Positions 1 through 7,224 of a DNA stretch of 12,804 nucleotides are shown one piece after another. The notes under the pieces are model-generated. The model made no database searches, was not told the origin of the DNA, and saw only the letters and a program-made list of their open reading frames with translations. The translations under genes were made by a program, and so were the position numbers. The DNA comes from Reyranella sp. (GTDB lineage: Bacteria > Pseudomonadota > Alphaproteobacteria > Reyranellales > Reyranellaceae). Each line of letters begins with the position of its first letter. Within the stretch, counting starts at the first letter, position 1. The stretch lies in assembly GCA_021732965.1 (NCBI GenBank), contig JAKFVZ010000587.1:1-12804 (forward strand), given 5' to 3'.

Positions 1-922
1 GCCTGAGCGGCGGCGTTTCTGTCGAGCAGCGCGGTTCGGCGATCGGGCAGCGCGGATGGAAGCGGCATCCCGGCGGGATGTTGGCCGGATCGGGCATGAC
101 GTCGCCCAGGCCCACGTCGGGCACGCCGAGACCGGGCTCGGGCGTCAGCACCGAGGCCAGCAGCGCCTTGGTGTAGGGATGCTCCGGGTCGTGGAACAGC
201 GCCTGCGTCGGCTTCTTCTCGACGATGCGGCCTAGATACATCACCGCCACCTCGCTCGCGACGTGCTCGACGACCGCGAGATTGTGGCTGATGAACAGAT
301 AGGTGAGGCCGAGGTCGCGACGCAGCTCCGCCAGCAAGTTCAGGATCTGCGCCTGCACCGAGACGTCGAGCGCCGAAGTTGGCTCGTCGCACACCACGAT
401 GCGCGGCCGCAGCACGAGGGCGCGCGCAATGGCGACGCGCTGGCGCTGGCCGCCGGACAGTTCGGCGGGGAGACGATTGCCCATCTCGCCCGGCAGGCCG
501 ACACGCTCCAGCATCTCGTCGACCCGCTGGGCGATCTCGGCGCGCGAGAAGGTGCCCTGCGCCTGCAGCGGCATCGCCACGATGTCGCGGATGCGGGTCA
601 GCGGATTGAGCGAAGAGAACGGATCCTGGAACACCGGCTGGATCAGCCGCGCGCGGGCCTTGCGATCCATGTCGACGATGCGCTGACCCTCGACCGCGAT
701 GTCGCCGGAGTCGGGCGCGAGCAGGCCCAGGATCAGGCGGGCGAGGGTGGACTTGCCGCAGCCCGATTCGCCCACGACCCCGAGCACGCCGCCCGGCGGC
801 ACGGCAAACGAGACGCCGTCGACGGCGACGACGCGGCGATCCTTGCCCAAGATGCCGCCCGAGACACGGAAGGTCTTGCCGACGGACCTGAGTTCGATGG
901 CGGGTTGGGGAGTTGCGGTCAT
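1..922 (-). CDS. Peptide-type ABC importer ATPase, second subunit (DppF/OppF-like), 3' end cut by window
   Basis: This is the second cytoplasmic ATPase of a dipeptide/oligopeptide/nickel-family importer; with its partner ATPase it powers the two permeases encoded upstream. About 307 codons are open from an ATG at 922-920 to the left edge, and family members run about 320-335 aa, so only the tail is missing. Visible motifs are Walker A GESGCGKST (about 51-59), Q-loop Gln about 99, signature LSGGQ (about 155-159), Walker B ending in DE with catalytic Glu about 180, and the H-loop His about 213. The C-terminal oligo_HPY region follows (HPYTKALL), with a CX5CX6C cluster whose codons are at 65-67, 47-49 and 26-28. 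The ATG overlaps the stop of the upstream ATPase (ATGA, 919-922), indicating translational coupling. The family is certain; the transported substrate is not known. Confidence 0.95.
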   Translation of the reverse strand, partial: MTATPQPAIELRSVGKTFRVSGGILGKDRRVVAVDGVSFAVPPGGVLGVVGESGCGKSTLARLILGLLAPDSGDIAVEGQRIVDMDRKARARLIQPVFQDPFSSLNPLTRIRDIVAMPLQAQGTFSRAEIAQRVDEMLERVGLPGEMGNRLPAELSGGQRQRVAIARALVLRPRIVVCDEPTSALDVSVQAQILNLLAELRRDLGLTYLFISHNLAVVEHVASEVAVMYLGRIVEKKPTQALFHDPEHPYTKALLASVLTPEPGLGVPDVGLGDVMPDPANIPPGCRFHPRCPIAEPRCSTETPPLR

Positions 923-1875
923 GGAGCCAGCCGGCAGAGATAGTCGTGGCCCGGCGCCGCCGTCTGGTGCGGCACGGTATGGGCGCAGGTCGCGTCGGCG
1001 AAGGTGCACCGATCGCGGAAGCCGCAGCCCTCGAAGCCCGGGCCGATGCGCGGCACGGTGCCGGGGATCGAGCCCAGCGGTTCATCCTGCCGCTGCTTGC
1101 CCGGCACCGGCACGCAGCGCAGTAGGCCCTGCGTGTAGGGATGGCGCGGATCGGCGAAGAGCTGCGCGGTCGCGGCGCTCTCCACGACCTCTCCAGCATA
1201 CATGACCGAGACGCGATGGGCGACGCGGGCCACGATGCCGAGATCGTGGGTGATGAGGAGCAGGCCGAGGCCGAGGTCGCGCTGGAGCTGCGCCAGCAGG
1301 CGCAGGATCTGCGCCTGCACCGTGACGTCGAGCGCCGTCGTCGGCTCGTCGGCGATCAGCAGCTGCGGCTCGCACATCAGCGCCATGGCGATCATCACCC
1401 TCTGGCGCAGGCCGCCCGAGAGCTGGTGCGGGAACTGGCCGAGGCGCAGGCCCGGCGCGGTGATGCCGACGCGGCCCAGCAGATCGGCGGCGCGGTCGAT
1501 GGCGACCCTCTGGCTCACCTTCTTGTGGCGGCGCATCACCTCGGTCATCTGCGAGCCGATCGTGTAGGCCGGATTGAGGCTGGTCATCGGCTCCTGGAAG
1601 ATCATCGCCATGGCGTTGCCGCGCAGCCGTGCCATGCCGCGATCGTCGAGCTTCAGCAGGTCCTCGCCCTGGAAGCTGAGGCGCTGGGCCGTGCGATGGC
1701 CGCCACGCGCCAGCAGGTTCATGACGGCGAGCGCGGTCACCGACTTGCCACAGCCCGATTCGCCCACCAGGCAATGGGTCTCGCCACGCTCGACCGTGAG
1801 CGAGGCGCCACGCACCGCGGAGGTGCTGCCGCCGAAGCCCACTTCGAGCTTTTCGACTTCGAGGAGCGCGCTCAC
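919..1875 (-). CDS. Peptide-type ABC importer ATPase, first subunit (DppD/OppD-like)
   Basis: First ATPase of the importer, 318 aa, close to the usual length. Walker A GESGCGKSV spans residues 38-46, the Q-loop Gln is about 94, the signature LSGGLRQR about 152-159, Walker B LLIADE about 172-177 with catalytic Glu 177, and the H-loop His is 210. The signature has Leu where the canonical motif has Gln; this subfamily usually has a hydrophobic residue there, so it is not a defect. The C-terminal oligo_HPY domain carries four cysteines spaced CX5CX6CX16C. I chose the GTG at 1875-1873 because it begins directly before the conserved LLEVEKLEVGF strand and overlaps the upstream permease stop as GTGA (1872-1875). 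The reading frame stays open much further upstream, but there it only shadows the permease. No substrate can be assigned from the ATPase. Confidence 0.95.
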   Translation of the reverse strand: MSALLEVEKLEVGFGGSTSAVRGASLTVERGETHCLVGESGCGKSVTALAVMNLLARGGHRTAQRLSFQGEDLLKLDDRGMARLRGNAMAMIFQEPMTSLNPAYTIGSQMTEVMRRHKKVSQRVAIDRAADLLGRVGITAPGLRLGQFPHQLSGGLRQRVMIAMALMCEPQLLIADEPTTALDVTVQAQILRLLAQLQRDLGLGLLLITHDLGIVARVAHRVSVMYAGEVVESAATAQLFADPRHPYTQGLLRCVPVPGKQRQDEPLGSIPGTVPRIGPGFEGCGFRDRCTFADATCAHTVPHQTAAPGHDYLCRLAP

Positions 1876-2738
1876 GAGCGCGACCGCGTGCCGAAGGCGT
1901 CGCGCAACCCGTCGCCCAGCAGGTTGATGCCGAGCACCAGCACGAACAGCGCCACGCCCGGGATCACGATCACCCAGGGGCTGAAGAACATGTAGTCCTT
2001 GGCCTCGGCGATCATCAGGCCCCACGAGGGCAGCGGCGGCGGCACGCCGAGGCCGAGGAAGGAGAGCGTCGCCTCGAGCAGGATGGCGAGCGCGATCTCG
2101 AGCGTCGCCACCACGACGAGATGGCTCGCGATGTTGGGCAGCACCTCGCGCGACAGCACGCGGAAGCGCGAGCAGCCGGCGCACCAGGCGGCCGCCACGA
2201 AGTCGAGGTTGCGCACCTGCATGGAGGTCGAGCGCGCCACGACGGCGAAGCGGTCCCACAGCAGCAGGCCGAGGGTCAGCACCAGCAGGGTCATCGAGGT
2301 GCCGAGCAGGCCGACGACCGCGAGCGCCACGAGGACGACTGGGATCGAGAGGCGTGTGGTGATGGCGAACAGCACGGCATCGTCGATGCGTCCGCCGAAG
2401 AAGCCGCCCAGCACGCCGATGGTGATGCCGATCACGCCCGACACGATGGTCACGGTGACGCCGATCAGCATCGAGATGCGGCAGCCCCAGATCAGGCGCG
2501 AGAGATAGTCGCGGCCGAGCTGGTCGGTGCCGAGGATGAAGTCGGGATTGTGCCCCTCCATCCAGAACGGCACGAGCAGGCGGCGGTTCAGGTCCTGCGC
2601 GAACGGGTCGTGCGGCACGATCAGCGGCGCGAAGATCGCGCAGAAGAGCGCGAGGCCCACGATGACCGCCCCGATCCATGTGCCGGCGCTCTTCCAGCCC
2701 CGGCGGGGGCCGGCGTTGACCGTGATCGCGGCACTCAT
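1872..2738 (-). CDS. Peptide-type ABC importer permease, second subunit (DppC/OppC-like)
   Basis: Inner-membrane permease of 288 aa. An N-terminal membrane helix (about residues 20-42, rich in V, L, I, F and A) precedes the family's signature segment with FILGTDQLGRDYLSRL (about 67-82), found in OppC_N/BPD_transp_1 permeases. Several further membrane segments follow. The cytoplasmic EAA loop, which docks onto the ATPases, is visible at about 182-202 (AAAWCAGC...SREVLPN). The start ATG overlaps the stop of the upstream permease (ATGA, 2735-2738), and its own stop overlaps the GTG of the ATPase downstream. This fixes the order B-C-D-F typical of dipeptide importers. Glutathione, nickel or other peptide-family ligands remain possible; the permease sequence does not separate them. 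Confidence 0.95.
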   Translation of the reverse strand: MSAAITVNAGPRRGWKSAGTWIGAVIVGLALFCAIFAPLIVPHDPFAQDLNRRLLVPFWMEGHNPDFILGTDQLGRDYLSRLIWGCRISMLIGVTVTIVSGVIGITIGVLGGFFGGRIDDAVLFAITTRLSIPVVLVALAVVGLLGTSMTLLVLTLGLLLWDRFAVVARSTSMQVRNLDFVAAAWCAGCSRFRVLSREVLPNIASHLVVVATLEIALAILLEATLSFLGLGVPPPLPSWGLMIAEAKDYMFFSPWVIVIPGVALFVLVLGINLLGDGLRDAFGTRSRS

Positions 2739-3649
2739 GCGCGCAGCCGCGGATCGAGGACGGCGTTCAGCAGGTCGGAGACCATGGTCAGGGCCACGTA
2801 GATGACGGCGAGGACGAGCACGACGGCCTGCACCACCGGGAAGTCGTTCTTGGCGATGCTCTCCCAGGCGAGGAAGCCGACGCCGTGCAGGGCGAAGACC
2901 TGTTCGATGACGATCGAACCGCCCAGCATGAAGCCGAGCTGCACGGCGGCGATCGCCACGACGGGGATGGCGGCGTTGCGCAGCGCATGCTTCAGCAGGA
3001 TGGAGGCCCGCGACAGGCCCTTGGCGCGGGCCGTGCGGATATAGTCGCTGCTCATCGCCTGGATCATGCCGGCGCGCGTGAGGCGCGTGAGGGCGGGCAC
3101 TGCGGAGAAGGAGAGCACGATGCCGGGCATCACGAAATGCTCCCAGGAGCCGGTGCCCGAGATCGGCAGCCAGCCCAGGGTAAGGCCGAAGATGATCATC
3201 AGCAGCAGGCCGAGCCAGAAGGACGGCATCGCCTGGCCGATCAGGGCGACCATCTGCACGGCGCGATCGAAGTTGGTGTTCTCGCGGACCGCCGCGAGGA
3301 TGCCCATCGGGATCGAGATGAGCAGCGCGAGGGAAAGGCCCGTCAGGCCGAGCGTCAGCGTCACCGGCATGCGCTCGGCGATCAGGGTCGAGACGCGCGT
3401 CTGGAAAAAATAGCTGTTGCCGAGATCGCCGGTCACGGCACGGCCGACCCAGTCGAAGAACTGCGTGAGCACGGGGCGGTCGAGGCCGTAGGCCTTGCGG
3501 ACCGCCTCGATGTCGGCCGCCGTGGCATTGGGACCGGCGATCGATATGGCGAGATCGCCCGACAGCCGCGTCAGTACGAACGCGAGCGTCATGACGGTCG
3601 CGGCGACGAGCAGCGCCACGATCAGGCGGCGGAAGAGAAAACGAAGCAT
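2735..3649 (-). CDS. Peptide-type ABC importer permease, first subunit (DppB/OppB-like)
   Basis: Inner-membrane permease of 304 aa and the first gene of the operon. It begins MLRFLFRRL, the usual short positively charged start followed by a membrane helix (about 9-29). Further hydrophobic segments lie near 98-121, 132-159, 172-190, 229-251 and 273-294, giving the six helices expected. The family hallmark DLGNSYFFQTRVSTLI is at about 75-90, and the EAA loop (RTARAKGLSRASILLKHALRN) is at about 205-225. The protein ends DPRLRA, a common end for DppB-like permeases. The start at 3649 has no strong Shine-Dalgarno match. Upstream lies a 137-bp divergent gap and then an unrelated metallopeptidase, so the periplasmic binding protein that normally precedes this gene is not here; it may lie beyond the left edge or elsewhere. 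Confidence 0.95.
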   Translation of the reverse strand: MLRFLFRRLIVALLVAATVMTLAFVLTRLSGDLAISIAGPNATAADIEAVRKAYGLDRPVLTQFFDWVGRAVTGDLGNSYFFQTRVSTLIAERMPVTLTLGLTGLSLALLISIPMGILAAVRENTNFDRAVQMVALIGQAMPSFWLGLLLMIIFGLTLGWLPISGTGSWEHFVMPGIVLSFSAVPALTRLTRAGMIQAMSSDYIRTARAKGLSRASILLKHALRNAAIPVVAIAAVQLGFMLGGSIVIEQVFALHGVGFLAWESIAKNDFPVVQAVVLVLAVIYVALTMVSDLLNAVLDPRLRA

Positions 3650-3700
3650 ATGCGGCGGCTAGCCTAAAGGGGATCGGTCAGGAACGCGATCATGCGAATA

Positions 3701-3760
3701 CCGCGCCAAACCTCGGGACAGCAAGCGCCGCAAACGGTCACGACGGAGCGCTTGGCGCGG
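3701..3760. repeat. Inverted repeat with 9-bp arms in the divergent intergenic region
   Basis: CCGCGCCAA at 3701-3709 is mirrored exactly by TTGGCGCGG at 3752-3760, 42 bp apart. A second, overlapping pair (CAAGCGC at 3722-3728 and GCGCTTG at 3748-3754) shares the right-hand side. The elements sit between the ABC operon and the metallopeptidase, which are transcribed away from each other over 137 bp, so an operator or two-site regulator binding region is possible. The arms are GC-rich in a GC-rich genome, so chance is not excluded. Confidence 0.4.
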
Positions 3761-3786
3761 GCGCGCGGGTCCTATATGGGGGAGTC

Positions 3787-4242
3787 ATGCCGGTCTTCAA
3801 CAATCCTCGGCGCACGCCCTGCTTCGGCCTCGCGCCCACACTGGAGGATTTCGAAGCGATCGCCGCCGAGGCGCTCGCGACGATCCCCGAGGAGTTTCGC
3901 AAGCACATCGGCAACGTGCGCATCCAGATCGACGACTTCCCGTCCGACGAGATCGAGAAGCAGATGGAACTCGATACGCCGTTCGACCTGCTCGGCCTCT
4001 ATCAGGGCGTCTCGATGATGGAGCGCGGCGCGGGCCATGTTGCCAACGACATCGACCGGATCTTCCTCTATCGCCGCCCGATCCTCGACTACTGGTGCGA
4101 ATCGGGCGAGGACCTGCCGCACATCGTGCGCCATGTGCTGATTCACGAGATCGGCCACCACTTCGGCCTGAGCGACGACGACATGGAAGCGATCGAAGCA
4201 AAGGCGGAAGAAGAATCGCAGCGCGTCCAGCCGAACGCTTGA
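3787..4242 (+). CDS. Small minimal-zincin metallopeptidase family protein (PF06262-like)
   Basis: Predicted cytoplasmic zinc protease-like protein of 151 aa with no signal peptide or membrane segment. The C-terminal part carries HEIGHHFGLSD (residues 120-130), fitting HExxHxxGxxD: His120, His124 and probably Asp130 as zinc ligands and Glu121 as catalytic base. The N-terminal half has the family pattern of an acidic helix followed by NVRIQIDDFPSDE (about 43-55). Family members are usually about 120-140 aa and their substrates are unknown. The ATG at 3787 follows a purine-rich GGGGGAG (3778-3784) only 2 nt upstream, unusually close for a Shine-Dalgarno. The gene stands alone: divergent from the ABC operon and convergent, with a 22-bp gap and no obvious hairpin, with the next gene. 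Confidence 0.88.
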   Translation: MPVFNNPRRTPCFGLAPTLEDFEAIAAEALATIPEEFRKHIGNVRIQIDDFPSDEIEKQMELDTPFDLLGLYQGVSMMERGAGHVANDIDRIFLYRRPILDYWCESGEDLPHIVRHVLIHEIGHHFGLSDDDMEAIEAKAEEESQRVQPNA

Positions 4243-4264
4243 CCCACTCCGGTCGGGACGACGG

Positions 4265-5692
4265 TCAGGGAGAGGCGTGGCGTTGCACCGGAGGCACCCG
4301 GTAGCGCCCCTCGATCAATGCCTCGTCGGGCAGGAAGGCACGTAGCACGAGGCGCATCGGTCCCGCGGGGGCGGGGAGCCAGTTTGCCGCTCGGTCGCCC
4401 GAAGGGCGTTCCCGCTGGATGTAGATCGTGAGCGATCCATCGGCACCGCGAACCAGATCGGGGGTCCTGTCGCCGATCGAATAGCGGTCGATGGCATTTT
4501 CGCTGAAGTATGCGCGACCTTCCGGCGTGACTTCGTAGGCGGACAGGGACCAGAAGGCACGCACCGGCGGCAGGCGCCCGGCGGGGAAGGTGAGCACGTA
4601 GCGGTCGGTGCCCGACAGCGGCCGGCGTTCCGCATCCACGACACAGGTCACATAGACCGCTTCGCCCGGCATCAGCGCACCGAGTGCCGTCAGGGCGGTG
4701 GCGGCACGATAGAGATAGTCGTCGCCGAAATTTCCGAAATGCCGCTCGCCATAGGTCCAGCCGTCGACCGTGCGGCCGTGTCCGGCGGCGGCGCGGATCT
4801 CGGCATGGCCCTGCTCGATGCCGGCACGGATGGCGCGCCGTTCGGTCTCGCTGAAGGCGCGCTGGTCGAATTTGCGCCCCGGCTTCAGCTTCAGCGGCGC
4901 CAGCGCCTCGAACAGTGGACGGTCACGCGCGGGCAATGGACTTTCGCCAAGTGCCCGCATGCCGATGTCGAACAGATCGAAGGGCTCGCCGGGATGGGCG
5001 GCCGGCCAGTCGGCGATGGATTCGGGCGGTGCCTGCGTGCGGAAGCGCATCAACTCGCCGGTTTCGAGGATGCGCCGCTCGTTGCGCATGTCCGGCGTCT
5101 CGAGCAGCACGCGGCTCTGCAGGATGCGCACGCGGTCGAGTTCCTCGGGCCCGTCGACCAGGATGCGGCCCAGAAGCCAGACCGATGTCGTCGGCGCCCG
5201 CACCAGCGTGACGTCGCCCGGCGCGTCACCGTTCCACGCCGGTCCGACGATCATGTGCGTGGCCAGCCCCTTGCCTCCAAGCCGATGGCTGACGACGAGG
5301 AAATTGTCGGTAAACAGGTCGATGAAGGCATAGCTGTAATAGAGGTCGCCCACCGGCGGCACGGTGAGGAACAGCGGTTCCAGCGAGAGATCGAGCCAGG
5401 CCGAGGAATAGAGCGTGTCGGCATTCGGCGTCGTGACGTCCCGCGTGCTCGGATCGGCGAGCGTCGGCATGTGGCGGAAACGGTTTAGCCGCTGGCGTTG
5501 CGGATTCTTTTCGTCGACCGTCGCGCGCCAGCGGGCACAGTACATCTCGTAGATCGGGAAGAGGTAGATCGTGGCGCGCCGCGCGAGGTCGCGGAGGGTC
5601 GTCTGTGTGTCCTGGGCCCGTGCGTCCTGGACTCGTGCGAGCGCCTGCAGGGCGACCAGGCTGGCGAGCGCGGCGCGACGGCCGATCCTCAT
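4265..5692 (-). CDS. Secreted DUF1254/DUF1214 domain protein
   Basis: Protein of 475 aa, probably exported. The N-terminus (MRIGRRAALASLVAL...) has a basic start with paired arginines, a modest hydrophobic stretch and a likely cleavage site ARA|QD after residue 26. The twin arginines make Tat export conceivable, though the hydrophobic core is poor. A DUF1254 domain covers about 60-195, with the characteristic TTPNADTLYSSAWLDL (87-102). A DUF1214 domain covers roughly 345-460 (FWSLSAYE, NAIDRYSIGDRTPDL, NWLPAPAGPMRLVLRAF). The two domains occur together in many bacterial periplasmic proteins of unknown biochemical function, so I assign none. The ATG at 5692 overlaps the stop of the glycosylase gene (ATGA, 5689-5692) and lacks its own clear ribosome binding site, which points to coupled translation. 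It is the last gene of the TctC-glycosylase run. Confidence 0.9.
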   Translation of the reverse strand: MRIGRRAALASLVALQALARVQDARAQDTQTTLRDLARRATIYLFPIYEMYCARWRATVDEKNPQRQRLNRFRHMPTLADPSTRDVTTPNADTLYSSAWLDLSLEPLFLTVPPVGDLYYSYAFIDLFTDNFLVVSHRLGGKGLATHMIVGPAWNGDAPGDVTLVRAPTTSVWLLGRILVDGPEELDRVRILQSRVLLETPDMRNERRILETGELMRFRTQAPPESIADWPAAHPGEPFDLFDIGMRALGESPLPARDRPLFEALAPLKLKPGRKFDQRAFSETERRAIRAGIEQGHAEIRAAAGHGRTVDGWTYGERHFGNFGDDYLYRAATALTALGALMPGEAVYVTCVVDAERRPLSGTDRYVLTFPAGRLPPVRAFWSLSAYEVTPEGRAYFSENAIDRYSIGDRTPDLVRGADGSLTIYIQRERPSGDRAANWLPAPAGPMRLVLRAFLPDEALIEGRYRVPPVQRHASP

Positions 5693-6231
5693 GCCGCACG
5701 CTCGCGCAGACGTCGCCGTTCGACAACGAACGCGGCGGCTTCTTTCCAGGGCGCCAGCGTCCAGAACGACCGCGCGCGACCCGAGGGTGAGGCCAGCACG
5801 AAGGCAACGGCCCCTTCGAGAAGCTCGACCTGCCGTCCGTAGGAGGGCGTCTTGATGCCGAGGCCGAGCGACGCGGCATTCTTGGAGGTGAAGGCAATGG
5901 CGGCAGGACGGAAGCGCCGCAGCTTGGCGTGCAACGACTGCGCGTCCATCGCCGCGGGCGTCAGCTCGTGGTCCGATCCGACCTCGGTCTTGTTGAGGTC
6001 GGTGAGGCCGAGGCCCAGCGCCAGCAACTCGGGGAAGCGCTGCGGCGACAGCCGCTCCGGCGTCAGGCCGACCGCATGCAGGGTCGGCCAGAAAGCATTG
6101 CCGGGATTGGCGTAGTAGGCACGCGCCTTGAACGAGATCGGGCTGGGCGCGGTGCCGCAGAACACCAGGTCGAGACCGGGCGCCAGCAGGTCCGGGATGA
6201 GGTGGTTACTCCGCCTTGATGCCCGCGGCAC
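5689..6231 (-). CDS. mug: Mug/TDG-superfamily mismatch-specific DNA glycosylase with atypical motif 1
   Basis: Protein of 180 aa, normal for the family. These enzymes remove uracil or other deaminated bases from mismatches in DNA (base excision repair). Landmarks: LIPDLLAPGLDLVFCG (11-26), motif 1 GTAPS (26-30) followed by YYANPGNAFWPTLH (39-52), a TDLNK block (77-81), AFTSKNAAS in the middle, and motif 2 SPSG (148-151). E. coli Mug has GINPG in motif 1 with a catalytic Asn; here that position is Ala28, so activity must rely on another residue or differ in substrate. The family is clear, the exact specificity is not. The start is a GTG at 6231, with GAGG 6 nt upstream, giving a 26-bp overlap with the end of the TctC gene; no good start lies closer to the conserved core. 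Confidence 0.88.
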   Translation of the reverse strand: MPRASRRSNHLIPDLLAPGLDLVFCGTAPSPISFKARAYYANPGNAFWPTLHAVGLTPERLSPQRFPELLALGLGLTDLNKTEVGSDHELTPAAMDAQSLHAKLRRFRPAAIAFTSKNAASLGLGIKTPSYGRQVELLEGAVAFVLASPSGRARSFWTLAPWKEAAAFVVERRRLRERAA

Positions 6232-7180
6232 GGATGACCTCGCCCCAGCGCTTGATCTCGGTCTGGATGTAAGCGTCGATCTCGGGAACGGTCATGACGC
6301 CGGGCTCGAAGCCGCCGGCCTTCATGCTCTCCATCACGTCGGGAGACTTCAGCGCCTTCTCCGTCGCGACGCGAAGCTTGTCCTTGATCTTTGCCGGCGT
6401 GCCGGTCGGCACCGCCCAGATCGACCAGGAGGTCACGACGAGATCCGGCGAGACCGACTCGGCGAAAGTGGGCGTGTCCGGCAGGACCGTCGAGCGCTTG
6501 GCACCGCTGGACGCCATCGGCTTCAGCTTGCCGGCGCTCACCTGGCCCATCAGAGAATCGATGTTGGAGATGACCATCGGCAGGTGGCCGGCCAGCACGT
6601 CGGCCGCGGCCGCGGCAGCGCCGCGATAGCTGATGAAGGTGATGTCGACGCCGGTCTTCTGCTTGAACAGCTCCATCGTGAGCGTGGGCGACGTGCCGAG
6701 GCCCGACGAGCCGAAGGAATACTTGCCGGGTTCCTTCTTCGCCGCCGCGATCAGCTTGGGCAGCGTGTTGTGCTCGAAGTTCGGATGGCAGCAGAGAAGG
6801 TTGGGCTGCGTGCCGATCCAGGCCACGGTCTCGAGGTCGGTGACGGCATTGTAGGCCGGCTTGCGATAGAGATGCGGCACCAGCGCGTGGCTGCCGATGT
6901 TGCCCAGCAGGACCGAATAACCGTCCGGCGGCGACTTGGCGACGTTGTCGGCGGCAATCGAGCCGCCGGCGCCGGTGCGGTTCTCGACCACGAAAGTCTG
7001 GCCGAACTCGTCGCTGAGCTTGACCGCGAGACGGCGGGCGATGTTGTCCTGCGAGCCGCCGGGTGTGAACGGGCAGACGATGCGGACATTGCGGTTGGGC
7101 CAGTCGTTGCCCTGGGCGAGGGCAAAGGTCGGCACGAACGGCAGGGTTGCCAGGCCGGCCGTGAAGTGACGTCTCCTCAT
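6206..7180 (-). CDS. Tripartite tricarboxylate transporter-type (TctC/Bug) periplasmic solute receptor
   Basis: Periplasmic binding protein of 324 aa that captures small organic solutes, usually carboxylates. The signal peptide MRRRHFTAGLATLPF ends at ALA|Q (after residue 22); RRRHF is compatible with Tat export. The mature part shows the family pattern: VRIVCPFTPGGSQDNIAR (32-49, the ligand-binding loop), VVENRTGAGGSIAADNVA, PDGYSVLLGN and a C-terminal ATEKALKSPDV segment. The frame is open back to 7258, but the ATG at 7180 is preferred because the signal peptide begins there and an AAGGA lies upstream (in the complement of 7189-7194). No TctA or TctB membrane gene is present, which is common for this greatly expanded family. 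It diverges from the acyl-CoA dehydrogenase operon, suggesting a shared substrate, and precedes the glycosylase gene. The ligand is unknown. Confidence 0.92.
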   Translation of the reverse strand: MRRRHFTAGLATLPFVPTFALAQGNDWPNRNVRIVCPFTPGGSQDNIARRLAVKLSDEFGQTFVVENRTGAGGSIAADNVAKSPPDGYSVLLGNIGSHALVPHLYRKPAYNAVTDLETVAWIGTQPNLLCCHPNFEHNTLPKLIAAAKKEPGKYSFGSSGLGTSPTLTMELFKQKTGVDITFISYRGAAAAAADVLAGHLPMVISNIDSLMGQVSAGKLKPMASSGAKRSTVLPDTPTFAESVSPDLVVTSWSIWAVPTGTPAKIKDKLRVATEKALKSPDVMESMKAGGFEPGVMTVPEIDAYIQTEIKRWGEVIRAAGIKAE

Positions 7181-7194
7181 GTCTCTGTCTTCCT

Positions 7195-7224
7195 TTGAAA
7201 CGGAATGTGTGTTGCACCGATGAT
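7195..7224 (+). promoter_or_regulatory. Candidate sigma-70-type promoter for the dehydrogenase/CoA-transferase operon
   Basis: TTGAAA at 7195-7200 (5 of 6 to the -35 consensus) and GATGAT at 7219-7224 (4 of 6 to the -10 consensus) are separated by 18 bp. They face the acyl-CoA dehydrogenase and would give an untranslated leader of about 95 nt. The site also covers the start region of the divergent TctC gene, so its occupancy could affect both directions. Predicted by eye only. Confidence 0.35.

Noticed and set aside
919..2679. A 586-codon minus-strand open frame covering the first ATPase and most of the upstream permease
   Set aside because: Only the part from 1875 downward encodes ATPase sequence. 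The upstream portion is an Arg/Pro/Ala-rich out-of-frame shadow of the permease, and the GTGA junction at 1872-1875 gives a natural start.
3650..3730. A sigma-70 promoter for the ABC operon (TTGCTG and TATTCG on the minus strand)
   Set aside because: Each box matches only about 3 of 6 consensus positions, no better than background in this composition.
4243..4264. A terminator in the convergent gap after the metallopeptidase
   Set aside because: Only 22 bp, with no stem longer than 3-4 bp and no U tract.
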